A DNA stretch of 18,251 bases from JANMEX01 sp031423755 (GCA_031423755.1 JANPGC010000290.1:1-18251); one strand, 5' to 3'; numbered from the stretch's first letter, positions 1 through 8,251 are shown. Numbers and translations are program-made. Notes: generated from the sequence alone by a model not told the origin.

Positions 1-141
1 TCGATTGCCGAAAATCTCTGGACCAACATCAACAGGAAGAATTTGGTCGAAAACATTTTGCCGACCAGACCCCGTGCCGACCTCATCCTGACCAAGGGCC
101 CGGACCATCTGGTCAAGGAAGTTTCGCTCAGAAAACTGTAG
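1..141 (+). CDS. coaA: Type I pantothenate kinase, C-terminal end (partial)
   Basis: Frame 1 is open from the window edge to TAG at 139-141 and encodes the last 46 residues. The stretch WTNINRKNLVENILPTRPR and the following DLIL-KG-DH and LRKL end match the conserved C-terminus of bacterial CoaA, the first and rate-controlling enzyme of coenzyme A synthesis (ATP-dependent phosphorylation of pantothenate, in the cytoplasm). The Walker A motif and catalytic residues lie outside the window. It is the only intact plus-strand gene here and is probably the chromosomal backbone into which, or next to which, the IS and the catabolic operons were placed. I see no convincing intrinsic terminator in the 123 bases that follow. 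Identification rests on the C-terminal signature only, but that signature is distinctive. Confidence 0.85.
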   Translation, partial: SIAENLWTNINRKNLVENILPTRPRADLILTKGPDHLVKEVSLRKL

Positions 142-264
142 TTCACGGTATTTTTGCGAAGTCTCAATATTTAGCCCGGAAAGAAGCTCGTCGGAATCGA
201 ATTGGGATTCCTAGGCTATTGGAAATATAATTCAAACTGGCCACTGGATTGGAGGCCAGCAACG

Positions 265-1248
265 ATGACCAAGCCTTATCCGACGGAGCTTCGTAAGTGT
301 GCGGTTCGTTTTGTGAAAGCAGGAGAGAGTCGCCATGCGGTTGCCGCGCGGCTTGGGATCAGCCCGTCTTGGGTGATCAAGCGGCTGGATCTGTTTGATA
401 GACCCGGCGGCGTGGATCCGGGCAAGATGGGCGGGCATGTGCCCCGCAAGGTATCGGGTAAATATCGGGACTGGGTTTTTGCGCAGATTGCGGCAGGGGA
501 TGTGACGCTTCAGGGCCTTGCCGATGGCTTGGCGGCGCAGGGTCCGAGAGTGGACTACCGCACCATGTGGAACTTCGTTCACCGCGAGGGCAAGAGCTTT
601 AGAAAAAACTGTTCATGGAACTGAGCAGACGCGGCCGGATGTCGCGCGGCGCAGATATTGGTGGCACAAGTATCAGGGCATGATCGATCCCTCGCGGCTC
701 GTCTTTATTGACGAAACTTGGACCAAGACCAACATGGCACCACTGCATGGCTGGGGAGAGAAGGGCGAGCGCCTGCAGGCATTTGTGCCGCATGGACATT
801 GGAAAACCAGGACATTCCTTGCTGCGCTGCGCAATGATGGCATCACGGCACCTTGCGTCTTTGACGGTCCGATCAACGGCGCAAGCTTCCTCAGCTACGT
901 TGAGCAATTCCTGCTGCCGACCCTCAAGCCAGGTGACATTGTGGTTCCGCACATTGAAGGCGGAAAAGCAAATGATCCAGTGAATCATTTGCCCGCCGGA
1001 ACGGAAGCCACAAGAGCGAGGCGGCCAGGCAAGCGGTCAAGTCTGTCGGCGCAACGCTCCTGTTCCTGCCAGCATACAGCCCGGACCTCAATGCCATCGA
1101 ACAGGTCTTTGCAAAGCTGAAGCACCTCTTGCGCAACGCAAAAGAGCGCACGGTCGAAGCCACAAGGAAGCGCATCGGCGTTCTGCTCGCAAACTTCACA
1201 TCAGCCGAATTCAACGGATTTTACGACCGGTTTCTTGCAGGAGTTTGA
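265..1248 (+). pseudogene. IS630-family transposase, broken in two places
   Basis: Three consecutive frames make up one DDE transposase of the IS630/Tc1 superfamily. Frame A (265-~606, ATG at 265, start MTKPYPTELRKCAVRF) carries the N-terminal helix-turn-helix. Frame B (~608-946) carries LVFIDETWTKTNM with the first catalytic Asp and the LLPTLKPGDIVV strand. Frame C (1003-1248) carries GSHKSEAARQ and LPAYSPDLNAIEQ with the catalytic Glu. The A-to-B change needs a +1 shift and falls on an A6 run at 603-608. IS630 elements are known to use frameshifting or transcript slippage, so this break may be natural. The B-to-C break is different: about 12 expected bases between VV and GSHK, encoding the second catalytic Asp (xDN motif), are replaced by about 56 bases holding a palindromic repeat. 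The product cannot be an active transposase. The last 38 bases overlap the convergent kinase gene. Confidence 0.85.
959..997. repeat. Palindromic (REP-like) unit inserted in the transposase
   Basis: An inner perfect 9-bp stem GCAAATGAT (968-976) / ATCATTTGC (984-992) encloses the 7-base loop CCAGTGA. An outer 5-bp stem GGCGG (959-963) / CCGCC (993-997) is separated from it by AAAA on the left side only. The unit lies exactly where the transposase reading frame breaks and where the conserved Asp-Asn pair is missing, so it looks like a secondary insertion or replacement of about 44 net bases. Short dyads of this kind are dispersed in many alphaproteobacterial genomes. No second copy was found in this window, so membership of a repeat family is inference. 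Confidence 0.65.
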
Positions 1249-2830
1249 ACACTCCATATCGCTTGTCATGAAAACCCGGTAGCTTACCTTCTACGGGGAT
1301 GTGCAGATTTCCCATTGCCGCCATTGAAGCCATCGCGTGCGTCAGATCGGCAAAATGCCGTGCCGCGACAGCTCCCAGCATTGCAGAGCCGAGCAATACG
1401 GGCTCATCGGTTTTAGGTGATGCGACTTTGACGTTGGTCGTGTCTGCGATCAGCTGGCGAACCAAGGGATGCTGCCCTGCGCCACCGCTTATAACAATTG
1501 TATCAACTTCAACGCCCGCTTCCCGCTGCACTTCGATAATCTGACGCAGGCCATAGCCGAGGCTGCAGATGCCGGCGACATAGTGTCTGATCAATCCTGC
1601 GACAGATACGTCCATATCGAGGCCGGCGACCAATGCGCGGGCGTCTGGATCAGCGAATGGCGCGCGGTTTCCCAAAAACTCCGGCACCACATGCAAGCCA
1701 TCGGCGAGTTCGGCTGCTTGGGAAGCGTCTTTTGCCAATGCAAGTGCGGCGTCGGCAAGCCACGCTGTCAGGCTCTTGCCTGATTCCTTCGCAATAAGGC
1801 GCGCTTCAGGCGTGGCGGGATGCATGGAAATGAGATGGTCTATTGCAGCACCCGCAGCTGACTGGCCAGCTTCGTTCAGCCAAAGGCCAGGGACCATCGC
1901 GGAAAAATAGGGGCCCCATACGCCTGGCACAAATGCCGGTTCGACCGTCGATACCATGGTGCATGCGGACGTCCCGAAGACATAAGCAAGGCGCGAGGTT
2001 ACAGTTCCGTTGTCGCCGTTGCTTGCAGCGCCGACCGTGCCGAGGCCGCCGGCATGGGCATCAATAAGACCAGCCGCGACCGGAGTTCCGGCGATCAGTC
2101 CCATGTCTTGCGCGGCCCCTGATGTAAGGCCGGAGGCCAGAGCTGTTCCGGCATCCACAACAGTGGTTCCAATACGAGCAAAGGCTTCGTCGGCCAGTTC
2201 ATCCAGTCCGATCTGGCGAAAATAGCTATCGTCCCAGCGCCGTTCATGGCCAAGGTATGTCCATTTGCAGGTGACTGTGCAGATAGATCTGTCCGTGCTG
2301 CCCGTCGAGCGCCATGTCAGATAGTCTGTCAGGTCGAAAAAGTGCGCCGATTTGGCGAAAATCTCGGGCCGGTTCTCTTTAAGCCACAGCAACTTGGGCG
2401 TCTCCATCTCCGGCGAGATGCGGTTGCCTACATAGCGCAGCACAGCGTGGCCCATGGCATTGATGCGCTTTGCCTGATCGTTTGCGCGATGGTCCATCCA
2501 GACGATGATATTTCGCTCAGGCAGCAAAGGATCGCCTACCGGAAGCGGTTCGCCGTCGCCTCCTATGACAACAAGCGAACAGGTCGCGTCAAAGCCGATC
2601 CCTGCAACAGCGGCTGGCGGCACACTTGCCTCAGCCAGCATCTTCCGTATACTGGTGCAGATAGCCTGCCAAATTTCGTTGCCGGATTGCTCAACAAAAT
2701 CAGCTTCGCCGCGATAGATCGTAATGTCTGTTTTGGCACTGGCGAGAAGCGTTCCCGCCATATCAAACAGTCCTGCACGAGCGCTGCCGGTGCCGACATC
2801 TATTCCGATGAAAAGGTTTGGCTGTGTCAT
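1211..2830 (-). CDS. rbtK: FGGY-family D-ribulokinase
   Basis: This 539-residue protein belongs to the FGGY pentulose-kinase subgroup that includes human FGGY and yeast YDR109C. Visible motifs are the N-terminal phosphate loop GIDVGTGSARAG (9-20), GFDATCSLV (79-87) containing the TCSLV signature reported for D-ribulokinases, WMDHRA (111-116), ISPEMETPKLLWL (138-150), CKWTY (188-192), GLIDAHAG with the presumed catalytic base Asp257, and an ATP-binding SGGAGQHP near residue 450. Expected reaction: ATP + D-ribulose -> D-ribulose 5-phosphate, in the cytoplasm. It is the last gene of the operon, 11 bases after the ribitol dehydrogenase stop, which supplies the substrate. The C-terminus (VFKLLQETGRKIR) overlaps the IS relic and may be a few residues shorter than in relatives. 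The name rbtK follows enteric ribitol operons; substrate specificity is inferred. Confidence 0.85.
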   Translation of the reverse strand: MTQPNLFIGIDVGTGSARAGLFDMAGTLLASAKTDITIYRGEADFVEQSGNEIWQAICTSIRKMLAEASVPPAAVAGIGFDATCSLVVIGGDGEPLPVGDPLLPERNIIVWMDHRANDQAKRINAMGHAVLRYVGNRISPEMETPKLLWLKENRPEIFAKSAHFFDLTDYLTWRSTGSTDRSICTVTCKWTYLGHERRWDDSYFRQIGLDELADEAFARIGTTVVDAGTALASGLTSGAAQDMGLIAGTPVAAGLIDAHAGGLGTVGAASNGDNGTVTSRLAYVFGTSACTMVSTVEPAFVPGVWGPYFSAMVPGLWLNEAGQSAAGAAIDHLISMHPATPEARLIAKESGKSLTAWLADAALALAKDASQAAELADGLHVVPEFLGNRAPFADPDARALVAGLDMDVSVAGLIRHYVAGICSLGYGLRQIIEVQREAGVEVDTIVISGGAGQHPLVRQLIADTTNVKVASPKTDEPVLLGSAMLGAVAARHFADLTHAMASMAAMGNLHIPVEGKLPGFHDKRYGVFKLLQETGRKIR

Positions 2831-2841
2831 CGCATACCAGC

Positions 2842-3570
2842 CTAAAGGTCCACGCTCATCGGCAGTATGACCAGATCGCGGATCACCACATTGCGTGGGC
2901 GCGTCAGCATGAACATTACGGAATCAGCGACTTCCACCGGCTCCATCAGGCTGCCGTTTGCGAGCGCCTCGTCCATCTTGGCTTTCGGCCAATCGGCGAG
3001 AAGCGCTGTCACCACCGGCCCAGGCAGCACCGCGCCGATGCGTATGCCATGCTTGGCGATCTGGCGGCGGACGGTGTGGACGAAGGCCTGCACGGCATGT
3101 TTGGAAGCGGTGTAAATCGGCTCCCAAACCACCGGCACAACACCTGCGATGGAGCTGGTGACAATAATATCGCCGGTCCTACGCTCGACCATGTGCGGCA
3201 GCACGGCGTGGATCGTGCGGAAGACGGCGTTGACGTTCAGATTCAACATCCTGTCCCAAGCATCTGGATTGCCATCAACAATTTCTCCGCCAATGTAAGA
3301 TCCAGCGTTGGCGTGGAAAATGTCGAGCTGCCCTGTCTTCTCCAGTACCTGCGGCATCATCGTTGCGACGCTCGCGGCGTTCGACAGGTCCACAACCACG
3401 GGGATTGCCTCCGGTCCAAGTTCGGCGCAGATTTCCTTGAGCCTGTCCTCCGCCCGATCCACCAGCACAACTCGCGCACCGGCAGTCAGCATGGACTTGG
3501 CGCATTCAAGGCCGATGCCTGAAGCCGCTCCGGTGATGGCAGCAACCTTGCCGTCAAGTTTCTGTGTCAT
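2842..3570 (-). CDS. rbtD: Ribitol 2-dehydrogenase (SDR family)
   Basis: A 242-residue classical short-chain dehydrogenase. It has the NAD-binding TGAASGIG loop (13-20), an Asp at position 38 that favours NAD over NADP, NAG (88-90), Ser140, and the catalytic Tyr153/Lys157 pair in YTASK. Beyond the generic SDR motifs it shares long identical stretches with the Klebsiella ribitol dehydrogenase as I remember it: LDIFHANAG-YIGG, GVVPV-WEP-YTASK, VGAVLPGPVVTALL-like, DWPKAKMDEALANGSLM and the VILP-SVDL end. Expected reaction: ribitol + NAD+ -> D-ribulose + NADH. The gene starts 21 bases after the permease stop with AAGGGG as ribosome binding site, and is followed 11 bases later by the D-ribulokinase. 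The pair gives a complete two-step route into the pentose phosphate pathway. Confidence 0.88.
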   Translation of the reverse strand: MTQKLDGKVAAITGAASGIGLECAKSMLTAGARVVLVDRAEDRLKEICAELGPEAIPVVVDLSNAASVATMMPQVLEKTGQLDIFHANAGSYIGGEIVDGNPDAWDRMLNLNVNAVFRTIHAVLPHMVERRTGDIIVTSSIAGVVPVVWEPIYTASKHAVQAFVHTVRRQIAKHGIRIGAVLPGPVVTALLADWPKAKMDEALANGSLMEPVEVADSVMFMLTRPRNVVIRDLVILPMSVDL

Positions 3571-3591
3571 GGTCTGTCCCCTTTTCTTCGC

Positions 3592-4848
3592 TTATGCACG
3601 GCCATGGGAGACACGTGAGCGCCGCGCCAGGGAGTCGATGATGACTGCAACTGCCAAGACGCCACCGGTGATCATGTAGCGGAGCGACGAGGACAGATCG
3701 AGCAGCGTCAATCCGTTGGAAATTGACTGGATGACGATGATACCGAGCAATGCCGCGTAGGCGCTTCCTCGACCGCCGAACAGGCTCGTTCCGCCGATGA
3801 CTGCTGCCGCAATTGCATTCAGATTGACATCACCGGTACCGGCTTGCTGGCTGGAGGAGGCCAGACGAGCGGCAGCAAGAACACCGCCCAATGCTGCAAA
3901 GGAAGAGCAGAGGACAAATGCGCTGAGATAGACTTTGCGGACATTGATTCCTGAGCGGCGCGCAGCTTCGCGGTTGCCGCCGACAGCCGTCATTGACCGG
4001 CCCCACTGGGTGCGCGTCAAAGCGTAGTTCATCATAACAACAAGGCCGACGAACAGGGCGAACATCCACGGGATACCTCGATCAAGGTTGAGGTAAAAGA
4101 CGATCAGTTCCAATACGACGGTGATGCCTGCGGCCCAGATCAGGAGGTTTGTGCTGGATTGGGTTGAAAGGTTAGCCTCCCGGCGGCGCTCTGCCGAGCG
4201 GAAGCCAACGACAAGCATCACAATGCCGGGCAACAGCGCCACAGCGTGTGACAGCCAGTCTGGCATGACCAAAGTTTGGCCGAAATTCACCAGCGACGAC
4301 CCATAGGGCAGATTGATGGAGCCAGTGCGGCCGAGAGTAAACAGTTGCAGGCCGAGCAGCGCGAGAAGTCCTGACAGGGTGGAGACGAAACTTGGCATTC
4401 CGAGCCGGTTGAACAGCGTGGCGTAAATCGTGCCTATCACCGCACCGCAGAAGAGTGCTGCAAGGATTGCCGTTGCGACGGGCCAGCCATTGTTGACCCA
4501 GAGGACGCCGAGTAACGCGGAGGCAAAGCCGCTGGTCGAGCCGACAGACAGATCAATCTCGCCGACCATCAAGACGCAGACGATGCCGAGTGAAATGATG
4601 CCGACGGTTGAGCAGTCGAACAGAAGATTGACGAGGTTTGTCGGCGACAGGAAAATCGGGTTGAGCGTTGAAAACACACCCCAAATCAGAATGAGGCCAA
4701 TCACGACCGGCAGTGAGCCAAGATCGCCGGAGCGAACGCGGTCAACAAATGCCTGAATCGTTCCGGCGAGGCCTTCGGCGTGTTTGACGCGGACGTCACT
4801 GCGGTCGAGCAGCGGCTTGCCGGCGGGCTGCTTTGAAGTGTTGCTCAT
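3592..4848 (-). CDS. Sugar/polyol ABC transporter permease (XylH/RbsC type)
   Basis: A 418-residue integral membrane protein with about ten hydrophobic segments. It has the family signatures VGEIDLSVGS (about residue 95), the Gly-rich N-NAIAAAVIGGTSLFGGRG region (about 340) and a cytoplasmic EAA-like stretch AVGGNREAARRSGINV. These place it in the ribose/xylose/branched-chain type permease family (BPD_transp_2), and the length is typical of XylH-like members. It should form the homodimeric channel for the binding protein encoded upstream. Its ATG overlaps the stop of the ATPase gene by 4 bases (ATGA at 4845-4848), so the two are translationally coupled. Substrate predicted from the operon: ribitol or another pentitol. 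Confidence 0.88.
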   Translation of the reverse strand: MSNTSKQPAGKPLLDRSDVRVKHAEGLAGTIQAFVDRVRSGDLGSLPVVIGLILIWGVFSTLNPIFLSPTNLVNLLFDCSTVGIISLGIVCVLMVGEIDLSVGSTSGFASALLGVLWVNNGWPVATAILAALFCGAVIGTIYATLFNRLGMPSFVSTLSGLLALLGLQLFTLGRTGSINLPYGSSLVNFGQTLVMPDWLSHAVALLPGIVMLVVGFRSAERRREANLSTQSSTNLLIWAAGITVVLELIVFYLNLDRGIPWMFALFVGLVVMMNYALTRTQWGRSMTAVGGNREAARRSGINVRKVYLSAFVLCSSFAALGGVLAAARLASSSQQAGTGDVNLNAIAAAVIGGTSLFGGRGSAYAALLGIIVIQSISNGLTLLDLSSSLRYMITGGVLAVAVIIDSLARRSRVSHGRA

Positions 4849-5663
4849 GGGTGTTCCCCTTGCGAGATTTCTTGCTGGGCTCTGCGGCCTGCGCGTCGCG
4901 AGACGGCATTGTTGGCAGCGCCGGTGATGGCGCCAACAAGTTCCTGATTGGAAGCGTCGGGGCTGAACACACCATTGTTTTTGCCGAGCCGCAGCACGAC
5001 AATCCGGTCCGCGACTGCACGGACATCTTCCATATTGTGGCTGATCATCAGGACGCCGAGGCCCTTGTCACGGACCCGCTCAATGAGGTCGAGCACTTCA
5101 GCGGTTTGGGCGACACCGAGCGCGGCGGTCGGCTCATCAAGCAGGATCAGTTTGGGCTCCGAAAGCAGCGAACGGGCGATGGCGACCGTCTGACGCTGGC
5201 CGCCGGAAAGCGAGGCCACGACTTCGCGCACGCTTGGAATGCGGGCCGAAAGTTCGTTGAGAAGTGTCCAGGCCCGTGTTTCCATCGCCACCTCATCAAG
5301 GCGCAGCGGGCTGAGTTCACGACCCAGAAAGATGTTGGCGACGACGTCGAGATTTTCGCACAGCGCCAGATCCTGAAACACTGTCGCGATGCCAAGATTC
5401 AGCGCGGCGCTGGGATCGGTGACTGTGACCGGCTTGCCACGAAACTCCATGGTGCCGGACGATGGCGCATGAACACCGGCCAGCACTTTCACAAGCGTCG
5501 ATTTGCCCGCGCCATTGTCGCCGACGAGGGCGACCACTTCACCGGCATGGACATCAAGGTCGATGTCGGTGAGCGCGGACACTGCGCCGAAATTCTTGGA
5601 GATGCCGCGCAATCGCAGCACGATTTCTCGTGTGGATTTCGGCTGGGTTGACGCATCGGACAT
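4845..5663 (-). CDS. Sugar/polyol ABC transporter ATP-binding protein (single domain)
   Basis: A 272-residue ABC ATPase with Walker A GDNGAGKST (48-56), Q-loop FQD (96-98), signature LSGGQRQ (152-158), Walker B LILLDEP (172-178) and the switch His in MISHNM (about 205). Classical RbsA/XylG/AraG proteins are about 500 residues with two tandem ATPase domains. This one has a single domain, like FrcA-type proteins of rhizobia, so a homodimer is expected. It begins 86 bases after the binding-protein gene, with a stable hairpin in between, and its stop overlaps the permease start. The start ATG at 5663 is the only one placing a normal length of N-terminus ahead of the domain. Confidence 0.88.
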   Translation of the reverse strand: MSDASTQPKSTREIVLRLRGISKNFGAVSALTDIDLDVHAGEVVALVGDNGAGKSTLVKVLAGVHAPSSGTMEFRGKPVTVTDPSAALNLGIATVFQDLALCENLDVVANIFLGRELSPLRLDEVAMETRAWTLLNELSARIPSVREVVASLSGGQRQTVAIARSLLSEPKLILLDEPTAALGVAQTAEVLDLIERVRDKGLGVLMISHNMEDVRAVADRIVVLRLGKNNGVFSPDASNQELVGAITGAANNAVSRRAGRRAQQEISQGEHP

Positions 5664-5713
5664 GGACGATCTGCCTCTTCTGGATGGGCATGCGGGGCAT
5701 TGCAGATAATATG

Positions 5714-5738
5714 CCCGGTCGCCGCAACAGCGACCGGG
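5714..5738 (-). repeat. Perfect intercistronic hairpin after the sugar-binding-protein gene
   Basis: CCCGGTCGC (5714-5722) and GCGACCGGG (5730-5738) form a perfect 9-bp GC-rich stem with a 7-base loop, 11 bases downstream of the binding-protein stop. On the minus strand the sequence after it is CATATTATC, not a T-run, so it does not look like a full intrinsic terminator. Such hairpins commonly protect the binding-protein mRNA from 3' decay and so give more binding protein than membrane components. Confidence 0.65.
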
Positions 5739-5749
5739 AGATAAAGTGC

Positions 5750-6811
5750 TTACTTGATGCCGAGCTTTTCGCAGGCGGCTGCATAGTCGCCGGTGCAGAT
5801 GTCAGCGGCTTTGGCGATGCCCTTGTCGAATATCTCCGCCTTGATGTTTTCGGCGGTGATGACAGCTGGCACAAACAACTGTGACGGGGTGTCATACAAG
5901 GTTGTTTCGGCCTTTGGCGCTTCGCCCTTGAGCAGTGCAACAGCAACGTTCGCAGCGGCAGCGGCGACGATCTCGCTGGGCTTGGAGATTGTGTTGTACT
6001 GGTCACCCGAAATGATGAGCTGCAGTGCGGCTGTGGTCGCGTCGTTGCCCGTGACCGGCGGGACCGGGTTCATGCCGGCTGCCTTGAACGCCGCAATCGC
6101 ACCGCCGCCGGTGCCGTCATTGGCAGCAACAACGCCGATGATCTTGGCACCGAAGCGGGTGACTTGACCGGATGCCCATTCTTGCGCCTTTGGAGGTGCC
6201 CAGTCCGGCGTGTCAAATTCTGCCAGGATTGGATAGCCGGATGCATCAAGACCTTCGTGTATGCCCTTCTTGATGAGGCCGGCGGCTGCATCGGTTGGAG
6301 AACCGTTGATCTGCAGAACGCCGGTGTCGTCGCCTGCAGCAACGCCTGATGCCTTCAGGTGGGCAACAAGCGAATCAGCGATTGCCTTGCCGATGCCCTG
6401 ATTGTCGAAGGATACATAGAAGTCGGCCTTGCCGGTCGGGATCGGGCGGTCATAGGCGATGACCTTGACGCCCTGGCCTTGGGCCATGGCGACGAGCGAT
6501 GCGGCCGCGGTGGAATCAACCGGATCAAGGACGATCACTTTGGCGCCCTGTGTGATGGCGGCGTTGAACTGCTGCTGCTGTTTGGCGACATCGGCGTCAG
6601 CGTTCTGGTAGATCACCTTGCAATCGGCGCAGAGCTTGGCCATTTCTGCGATGAACCCGGGAGAGTCATGCTCTTCGTATCGGGTTGAGCCTTGGTCCGG
6701 CATGAGGAATGCGACGGTTTCGCCGGCTGCGCTGGCCGACAGTGAGGAACCTGTGAGCAACGAAACGGCGAGCGCCGCTCCAATGGTCAGTTTGCGTGAA
6801 TTTAGTGTCAT
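5750..6811 (-). CDS. Periplasmic sugar/polyol-binding protein (XylF/RbsB type)
   Basis: A 353-residue precursor. The chosen ATG at 6811 gives a textbook signal peptide (two early basic residues, the hydrophobic core IGAALAVSLLTGSS and a cut near ASA/AG), with GGGAGA about 7 bases before it. The frame is open for a further 324 bases upstream, but that extension would bury the signal peptide. Mature features are typical of the Peripla_BP_4 family: VAFLMPDQGSTRYEEHD at the start, VIVLDPVDSTAAAS (first domain), VKVIAYDRPI (hinge and ligand region) and a GVVAANDGTGGGAIAA segment (second domain). It should deliver ligand to the permease/ATPase encoded next. Closest by pattern to xylose-binding protein XylF, but operon context points to ribitol. 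Confidence 0.87.
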   Translation of the reverse strand: MTLNSRKLTIGAALAVSLLTGSSLSASAAGETVAFLMPDQGSTRYEEHDSPGFIAEMAKLCADCKVIYQNADADVAKQQQQFNAAITQGAKVIVLDPVDSTAAASLVAMAQGQGVKVIAYDRPIPTGKADFYVSFDNQGIGKAIADSLVAHLKASGVAAGDDTGVLQINGSPTDAAAGLIKKGIHEGLDASGYPILAEFDTPDWAPPKAQEWASGQVTRFGAKIIGVVAANDGTGGGAIAAFKAAGMNPVPPVTGNDATTAALQLIISGDQYNTISKPSEIVAAAAANVAVALLKGEAPKAETTLYDTPSQLFVPAVITAENIKAEIFDKGIAKAADICTGDYAAACEKLGIK

Positions 6812-7147
6812 TTTGTCTTCTCCCGTTGAATAATTACCTGTCCGCAATGAAGCGCGCGAAGGCGTCTCATCCCGATTGGCTTCCTGGCTTGGCGCTGGTA
6901 AGAAAACGAACGGCTTGTGTGGTTTTGCTGCGGGGGCCGCAGATATTATTGCCGCTCTAACGGCATTGATATCGACACCAATGGTCGCAAAGACCTCATT
7001 CGCCATGCGTCGTTCTCGAACAAGCATGGTAGTTTTGAAGATGTGATCGTCTCTTGCGGGGCGCCTTGTGCGCTCCGCTTGTCTTCCGGTGCGGTTTTTA
7101 CTCCTCCTCTTTTGCCGTTGCCAACGCGATGGCATTGAATTTTTGGG
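6812..7147 (-). other. lacI to binding-protein intergenic region
   Basis: This 336-base stretch separates the LacI gene from the binding-protein gene. It contains the ribosome binding site of the latter, a short stem CTGCGG/CCGCAG with a GGG loop (6928-6942), and a near-palindrome GCCAACGCGATGGC (7120-7133) with a CGCG centre. A copy of the GTTAAACG operator found before lacI is absent. No good sigma-70 promoter stands out. The minus-strand frame is open throughout and joins the binding-protein frame; from an internal ATG at 7006 it would encode 65 residues before the signal peptide. I find no ribosome binding site for that ATG and do not recognise the peptide. It may be untranslated leader or the relic of a small gene. 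Confidence 0.45.
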
Positions 7148-8251
7148 TCAGTGGATTTTTGTCTCTTTCCCTGATTTTTCCGTATCGGCGTTGTCCGGAT
7201 TGATAAACTCGCGCGCCTTGGCAACTTTGCCCTTTGGCGGCGACAAACTCTTGACGGAGTCGCGCACCACAAGACTTGCGCTCAGAACCGTCGGCAAGAT
7301 CGACTCATCACCGCCCCCATCCATCCGCAAGCGCAGCCGCTTCCAGGCCGCGGTGGCGATTTCATCCACTGGCTGACGTATCGCGGTCAGGCCGGTCTTG
7401 CGTGCTGCCATCCACGCATAATCGTCAAAGGCAACAATGGAGGTTCGCGATGGAATATCGACATGATGTTCGGCAAGTGCGGACAGAACGCTGAGTGTTG
7501 TGACGTTGGTAAAGGCAATGACGGCTCCGGGAATCGGGTTTCGCTCGAGCCAACCGGCGAAAATCTTCTTGCCGCCCTCAACGTCCGAACCGAGTTCAAT
7601 CGCTTTAGGTGGTTGACCAATGTAGCTCTTGATGATGCGCGCTGCCCCATCCGCGCGTTCACCGATTGGCGGGAAGCTGAGATGCGAGGCTGCGAGTACG
7701 ATGTCCTTGTGGCCCATTTCCAGAAGATGGCGGGCGGCGATTTCGCCCGCATCCAGGTTGTCGATGGTGACGGTGTCGGCAATTGCGCTCTTGGTGGCAA
7801 CGCGGTCAACGAGCACCATTGGCAGCCTGTCTTTGACGGCGATGAGTTCGGCAGGAATGACATCCGAACATGGAACCACAATCAACCCGGCGGGCCGCCA
7901 GGACAGAAGCGCATTCAACCGCGAGGATTCGACCGAGCGTTCGTTGCGGGAGCTGGCAACGATAACGTCGTAACCCTCCTCAAACGCCTTGTTCTCAAGG
8001 CTTGAGACGATGGTGGCGAAGAAATTGTCTGTGAGGTCCGGCACGAGGACGGCGATGATGCGGGTGCGGCCGGAGCGGAGATGCGAGGCCGCGCGGTCTA
8101 CTTGATAGCCGAGCGTCTCGGCGGCGTTTTGGACGCTCTTGCGCAGATCCTCGTTAACCGGCTTGCGGCCACTGAAAACATTGGAAACGGTCGCGGTTGA
8201 TACGCCCGCGAGAGCCGCAACTTCCTTGATCGAAGGCTTTCTGCTGCTCAT
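7148..8251 (-). CDS. LacI-family repressor of the ribitol operon
   Basis: A 367-residue regulator with an N-terminal helix-turn-helix IKEVAALAGVSTATVSNVFSG (about 8-28), the hinge helix region ending near AASHLRSG, and a sugar-binding Peripla_BP-like effector domain (IIAVLVPDLTDNFFATIV onward). The tail after about residue 335 is rich in Lys and Glu and slightly longer than average. The start at 8251 is preceded by GGAGG nine bases upstream. It is the first gene of the operon and reads in the same direction as the transporter and enzyme genes. Two operator-like sites with the CG centre typical of LacI-family operators lie 22 to 50 bases before its start codon, so it probably represses itself and, by readthrough, the whole operon until the pentitol or D-ribulose binds. 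Confidence 0.88.
   Translation of the reverse strand: MSSRKPSIKEVAALAGVSTATVSNVFSGRKPVNEDLRKSVQNAAETLGYQVDRAASHLRSGRTRIIAVLVPDLTDNFFATIVSSLENKAFEEGYDVIVASSRNERSVESSRLNALLSWRPAGLIVVPCSDVIPAELIAVKDRLPMVLVDRVATKSAIADTVTIDNLDAGEIAARHLLEMGHKDIVLAASHLSFPPIGERADGAARIIKSYIGQPPKAIELGSDVEGGKKIFAGWLERNPIPGAVIAFTNVTTLSVLSALAEHHVDIPSRTSIVAFDDYAWMAARKTGLTAIRQPVDEIATAAWKRLRLRMDGGGDESILPTVLSASLVVRDSVKSLSPPKGKVAKAREFINPDNADTEKSGKETKIH

Larger units (their letters stand above)
230..1248 (+). mobile_element. IS630-family insertion sequence remnant, ends not defined
   Basis: The transposase relic shows that an IS630-family element occupied the space between coaA and the ribitol operon. I could not find a convincing pair of terminal inverted repeats or the TA target duplication typical of the family, so both boundaries are estimates. 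The left limit is placed near the AT-rich stretch about 35 bases before the transposase ATG. On the right, the transposase similarity fades around 1205-1222, and the remaining bases also encode the C-terminus of the opposing kinase. This suggests that the right end of the IS was lost. Confidence 0.55.

Noticed and set aside
599..612. A_AAA_AAC heptamer as a -1 programmed frameshift site in the IS
   Set aside because: The heptamer is in phase, but the transposase continuation is in the +1 frame. A -1 shift leads into RKKLFMELSRRG with no family similarity.
4833..5651. A 272-codon plus-strand open frame
   Set aside because: It mirrors the ABC ATPase gene, which has all Walker and signature motifs on the minus strand. 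No independent support.
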